Shown piece after piece: positions 59,353 through 64,000 of a stretch of 64,000 nt of DNA (position 1 is the stretch's first letter; each line of letters begins with the position of its first letter). The stretch is taken from the NCBI GenBank assembly GCA_030159075.1, contig BROG01000248.1:121001-185000 (forward strand), written 5' to 3'. The notes below the pieces were generated by a model, which was given only the letters and a program-made list of their open reading frames with translations, did no database searches and was not told the DNA's origin. This stretch comes from Atrina japonica (lineage: Eukaryota; Mollusca; Bivalvia; Pterioida; Pinnidae). The position numbers and the translations under genes were made by a program.

Positions 59353-61824
59353 TTAATTGACAATAGCCTTTGTCTTTCCTGACAAAAGGAAATATCTTAT
59401 CGTTGGTATATTGCTTTTTGAACTGAGACACTTTCTGCGTCTGGGCAGCTCTATTTCCAGCAATGCCTTGCCTGATAAAAAGCTTTTGAAGTTTGAATGA
59501 AAAAAAATGGGTGTTGAAAAATGTTTTGAAACATTCCCACTTCATCTCACCACACACCAGACATATTTGTAATTAACTGATTACAGGGAAGACCGCTTAT
59601 GGTGGTCTAGCAGAAGACTCGGCAACCGGAAGTTCCCGGGTTCGACTCTCGGTACCGGGTCATATTACATTTAATAGATGGAAGTGAATGTTCTTTCGCC
59701 AAGCGTTCGGCATACAAAATGGAAGCGACGGGTCTTTTGGATGATAATTAAAACGACGTCACGTGTTGGAAGACGTGGCACGCAAAAGAACACTCACTAC
59801 GTTAGCACAGGCAAAAATTTGTAGCACTTCACTTATAGCAGGTGATATCTCTCATCGCCATATACGCGAAAGATCATTGGCTGGATGTAAAACAACAACC
59901 AAACAAACATCTACGGGGAAGTACCAGTTTGTGTGAATAAAAAGCTGATGGTCTTATTCCGTGTAAAGTATAACCGTTCTCTCTTGCTTCGAGAAGCCGA
60001 TACTATTAAAGAAACTTTGTACTGTGGCAACAAAAATGTGGATGAGAGAATTTGACCATCGTTATTTACTTCAATTACCTGTCAGTACATATCGACTAAG
60101 CGCTTCCATAGGCTCTGTTGATATAGGGTTCATTTTAATAAGGCTTGATGGTTCTTTGAAATGCATTTTGTTCATCACTGTGTTTACGTCTTCTTTCCTT
60201 CCTGGATAGACAAAATATATGAGTAATCACTCTTTACTAAAAGAACAAGCATTCTTGAAGTATTGATTCATCATGTCCCCAGCAGGTGCTCTCATTATCA
60301 AATGATTGGTGAGCGATTACAAAACCTTAAACAGAACCTAGCCGTTGGTAAGTGAATGGTTAGCAACTACAAAACTTTAATCAAAACCTAACCGTTGTTA
60401 AGTTTATAATCTCAGATACCAAAGTATACATCTTCTCGAAGTCATAGGATACATATACAAATATGGTAAATGTTGGACAAACACAGACCTCTGGAAATCC
60501 AGAGGTGGGATCGGGATTAGTAAGAATCCCATGATGACCAGTCACATCCGCCGTGAGTCCACAGTCAAATTAAAAAAAATACAAAGGAACAATTTATCGA
60601 CACAATTGGTACAGACGATGTAAATGGTAAGCAATTACAGAACTTTAACCAAAGTCTAACCATTGTTATGTAAATGGTAAGCAATTACAGAACTTTAACC
60701 AAAGTCTAATCGTTGTCATGTGAATGGTTAGCAGTTACAATACTTTATATAGTATCTATAGTCTAATCGTTGGTAAGTGAATGATTAGCACTTACAAAAC
60801 TTTAACCAAAGCCTACCGTAATCAAGTGATAACATAGCAATTAAAAAAAAAAACCAAAAGGTTAACAGAAAAGATTGACGGCCGAACGCAGACAAAAGCT
60901 ATAACCAGCATTCCTCACCCGTAGTGGACTAAAAAAATACAGCAGCAAAGTTATATTTCATATTGAAATTAGCACAGTGCAGATTATATCGGTCTTGGCA
61001 TTGAATAGAAAAGTGGTGGCCGACTAACCTTAAATTTGACATAAATTAATACAGTGGCTTTAGTGGCAAATTAGAACAAGAAAAAAGTTAAATTATGCAT
61101 ACCAGAATGTATAAATGAAGAAGTAACAATGAATATACAAAATTCCAAGCCCATTAGAATTACGAGAATTTGTATTGAATAATGGTCTCAACATGCTACA
61201 CCCGTCACAATTGTTTCATGGAAACCTCTTAAGGTCAAGCTCAGTGGAAAGGTCGTCAGTTAGTTTTCGATCTCTTTGGCGAAAGGAAATCTGTTTGTGT
61301 TCGTGATCCAGAATTTTATCTAACATTCTTGAGAGGGGAACTTTAAATTGTTATATTTAACAAGATTCCCGTATCGACCATAAAACTTCCATAACAACGA
61401 TACCAAAACAATATTCTAACGGAGACTATTGGAAAAATATGCACCGATGGACTACGGATTACGCCAGATAACATAATAATTTTTTAAAGAATGCTATACC
61501 AGAGAAAGTGAAGCTTTAATTATCAATATTATATAAAATGAAAAAATATATACTTATGTCATCAAATGAAAATCGAAAACGTCAAACTATTTTATTCCAG
61601 GAGTTATATATTCTCCTGAAGAAGAAAAGAAATACATTGTACTTAAAATAATTTCTGGAAATAGATTTTCTATAGGGAAAGTGGTATAATAAAAGACGAA
61701 GACATGAGGGTGGAAAGGAACTTACGTGTTGACAATTCTATGAACATTTCCCCGTATTTATCATGGATTTTCCTCCTTTGGTATGTAGCTTCAATTTGCT
61801 GTTTACTTCTTGGAATCCTTACAT
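59353..61824 (-). CDS. Unidentified minus-strand gene, three phase-compatible exons (3' end)
   Basis: Exon A is 61824-61726 (acceptor GTTGCTGTGTAG, donor GTAAGTTCC) and encodes VRIPRSKQQIEATYQRRKIH, then DKYGEMFIELST. Exon B is 60201-60079 (acceptor TTTGTCTATCCAG, donor GTAATTGAAG) and encodes RKEDVNTVMNKMHFKEPSSL, then IKMNPISTEPMEALSRYVLT. Exon C is 59471-59353 (acceptor CTTTTTATCAG) and encodes KALLEIELPRRRKCLSSKSN to KTKAIVN and TAA. Each ends or begins at the same codon phase (one base, then two), so they join without a frame break. In exon C another frame is also open (LFIRQGIAGNRAAQTQKVSQ), so the terminal frame is less certain. I recognise no family. The charged, basic sequence suggests no membrane segment. 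Upstream exons would lie in or beyond the satellite. Confidence 0.45.
59591..59905 (+). mobile_element. tRNA-derived SINE, second family
   Basis: A decayed A box (GGTGGTCTAGCAGAAGACTC) and a good B box (CCGGGTTCGACTCTCGG) head a body shared with 55650-56038. The copy ends in a CAACAACCAAACAAAC tail. It lies in the 3' flank or last intron region of the minus-strand gene. Confidence 0.75.
60300..60830. repeat. ~53-bp degenerate tandem repeat interrupted by a Penelope tail
   Basis: Diverged copies of a unit with GTAAGTGAATGGTTAGCAAC, TACAAAACTTTAA and CCAAAACCTAACCGTTG occur at 60300-60410 and again at 60625-60830. The piece between them is the Penelope-like tail at 60415-60625, so the repeat was split by that insertion. 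Confidence 0.8.
60415..60625 (-). mobile_element. Solo tail of a Penelope-like element
   Basis: ATAATCTCAGATACCAAAGT, GACCTCTGGAAATCCAGAGG and CATCCGCCGTGAGTCCACAG correspond to the tail at 45316-45540. No coding sequence remains. It is more diverged than the pseudo-LTRs at 45-49 kb and sits in the intron between exons A and B of the minus-strand gene. Confidence 0.85.
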
Positions 61825-61979
61825 CTACACAGCAACAAACAATGATAACTGTAAAATAATGCACATAAAATAGAGAACAGCTGCTGCATTGAACTATAAA
61901 ATAGGGTAACACTACGTATGACCTCGAGAATAGTAGATACACGGAGTTGAAAAAGAATGAAAACATGTATGACGTAGAA

Positions 61980-64000
61980 AATAGTGGACACTATGAATTG
62001 TAAAACAGCGTGACAATCTCTATGACGTAGACAAACTGAATAATAAATGGGCTGATAATATGTATGACGTAGACAACCGTAGGCACACTGAATTGTAAAA
62101 CGGGGTGATAATCTGTATGACGTAGACAATAGTAGGCACACTGAATTGTAAAACGGGGTGATGATCTGTATGACGTAGACAATAGTAGGCACACTGAATT
62201 GTAAAACGGGGTGATGATCGTATGACGTAGACAGTAATAGACACACTGAATTGTAAAATGGGGTGATAATCTGTATGACGTAGACAATAGTAGACACACA
62301 TGGATTGTAAAATTGGGTGATAATCTGTATGACGTAGACAATAGTAGACACACATGAATTGTAAAATTGGGTGATAATCTGTATGACGTAGACAATAGTA
62401 GACACACTGAATTGTAAAATGGGGTGATAATCTGTATGACGTAGACAATAGTAGACACACATGAATTGTAAAATGGGGTGATAATCTGTATGACGTAGAC
62501 AATAGTAGACACACATGAATTGTAAAATTGGGTGATAATCTGTATGACGTAGACAATAGTAGACACACTGAATTGTAAAATGGGGTGATAATCTGTATGA
62601 CGTAGACACAAGTAGACACACATGAATTGTAAAATGGGGTGATAATCTGTATGACGTAGACAATAGTAGACACACTGAATTGTAAAATGGTGTGATAATC
62701 TGTATGACGTAGACAATAGTAGACACACATGAATTGTAAAATTGGGTGATAATCTGTATGACGTAGAGAAGAAAAATACACTGAATTGTAAAATGGGCTG
62801 ACAATATGTAGGACGTAGACAATGGTAGACACACTGAATTGTAAAACGGATGATGATAATCTGTATCAGGTAGACAATAGTAGACACAATTGTAAAACGG
62901 GGTGATAATCTGTATGACGCAGGGAACAGTAATACACTGAATTGTAAAACGATGTGATAATCTGTATGATGTAGAGAAGAATAATACACTGAATTTTAAA
63001 ACGTGGTGATAATTTGTATGACGTATATAATAGTAGATACACTTAATTATAAATTGGGGTGATAAACTGTATGACGTAGACAATAGTAGACACACAGAAT
63101 TGTAAAACAGATGATAATCTGTTTGGAGTAGAGAAGATTAATACACTGAATTTTTAAACGGGGTGATAATCTGTATGGCATAGAGAAGAATACACTTAAC
63201 TGTAAAACGTGATTATCTGTATGACGTAGAGAAGAGTAAAACACTTAACTGTAAAACGGGGTGATAATCTGTATGGCGTAGAGAAGAGTATTACACTTAA
63301 TTGTAAAACGGGGTGATAATCTGTGTGACACAGGAAACAGCAATACACTGAATTATAAAACGGGGTGATAATCTGTATGACGTAGAGAAGAGTAATACAC
63401 TTAACTGTAAAACGGGGTGATAATCTGTATGACGTAGAGAAGAGTATTACACTTAACTGTAAAACGGGGTGATAATCTGTACGACGCAGGGAACAGTAAT
63501 ACACTGAATTATAAAACGGGGTGATAATCTCTATGACGTAGAGAAGAGTAATACACTTAACTGTCAAACGTGATTATCTGTATGACGTAGAGAAGAGTAA
63601 AACACTTAACTGTAAAACGGGGTGATAATCTGTATGGCGTAGAGAAGAGTATTACACTTAACTGTAAAACGGGGTGATTATCTGTGTGACACAGGGAACA
63701 GAAATACACTGAATTATAAAACGTGGTGATAATCTGTATGACGTAGAGAAGGAAGAGTAATACACTTAACTGTAAAACGGGGTGATAATCTTTATGGCGT
63801 AGGGTATTACACTTAACTGTAAAACGGGGTGATAATCTGTGTGACACAGGGAACAGTAATACACTGAATTATAAAACGTGGTGATAATCTGTATGACGTA
63901 GAGAAGAGTAATACACTTAACTGTCAAACGGGGTGATAATCTGTATGGCGTAGAGAAGAGTATTACACTTAACTGTAAAACGGGGTGATAATCTGTACGA
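61980..64000. repeat. 53-bp satellite array, running off the window end
   Basis: A unit of about 53 bp containing GTAAAACGGGGTGATAATCT and GTATGACGTAGA is repeated about 37 times. Two subfamilies follow each other. One, up to about 62760, ends CAATAGTAGACACACTGAA (or CACATGAA). The other, from about 62760 on, ends GAAGAGTAATACACTTAAC. In the last kilobase a variant with GACACAGGGAACAG returns every ~157 bp, suggesting a trimer higher-order unit. The minus strand lacks stops in all three frames over more than 1 kb, giving long chance frames (STIVYVIQIITPFYN, CLLLSTSYRLSPHFT). The array continues beyond the window. Confidence 0.95.

Noticed and set aside
61803..63095. Minus-strand open frames of up to 430 codons
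   Set aside because: Three overlapping frames of the 53-bp satellite are open together, which signals repeat structure and not a protein.

Overview
The window is animal nuclear DNA: AT-rich, intron-dominated and crowded with MITEs, SINE-like elements, minisatellites and simple repeats. A bivalve mollusc is the best guess. This rests on the gene content, a dispersed repeat beginning AGCTCACCTGAGCC, tRNA-headed SINEs ending in ATCAAA-type tails, a repeat with the TGCTTAACGTCCCAC core, and a Naiad-type Penelope-like retroelement. The phylum is an inference; the eukaryotic state is directly visible from spliced exons.

Positions 1-31050 hold the 3' three quarters of one gene on the plus strand, FTCD (formimidoyltransferase-cyclodeaminase). 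Ten constitutive exons (5050 to 29657) join in frame into about 388 residues plus a stop. The first ~155 residues must lie upstream of the window. The introns carry TA-flanked pogo-type MITEs, a TTAA-flanked MITE, a Tc1 remnant and a 2.8 kb pogo/Tigger DNA transposon (25304-28131, antisense). Two similar in-frame micro-exon candidates (7513-7542 and 10996-11022) sit in one intron.

The most unusual property is that three FTCD splice junctions have each been amplified into tandem arrays. About 20 decoy 5' splice sites follow the exon ending at 16303. About 32 copies of a 39-bp unit carrying a 3' splice site precede the exon at 20862. Several ~102-bp copies of the acceptor plus exon start precede the exon at 28286, and one of those copies is split by the pogo element.

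Positions 31050-36340 are gene-poor, with minisatellites, (TA)n tracts and pogo-like MITEs. Positions 36340-57860 contain a duplicated segment. Each copy ends in a two-exon 3' part of a small CXXCH (cytochrome-c-like) protein: 42405-43945 and 56768-57834. The first copy is swollen by an old LINE. The second carries a TTAA-flanked MITE that is missing at the matching site of the first. Between the copies lies a Penelope-like element (45316-49452, minus strand). Its GIY-YIG endonuclease lies N-terminal to the reverse transcriptase, and it has ~817-bp pseudo-LTRs that are almost identical. Two further fragments of this family lie at 36341-36913 and 60415-60625.

Positions 59353-61824 hold three phase-compatible exons of an unidentified minus-strand gene. 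From about 61980 to the window end there is a 53-bp satellite with a trimer-like higher-order pattern. Everything was read by eye; no database search was run.
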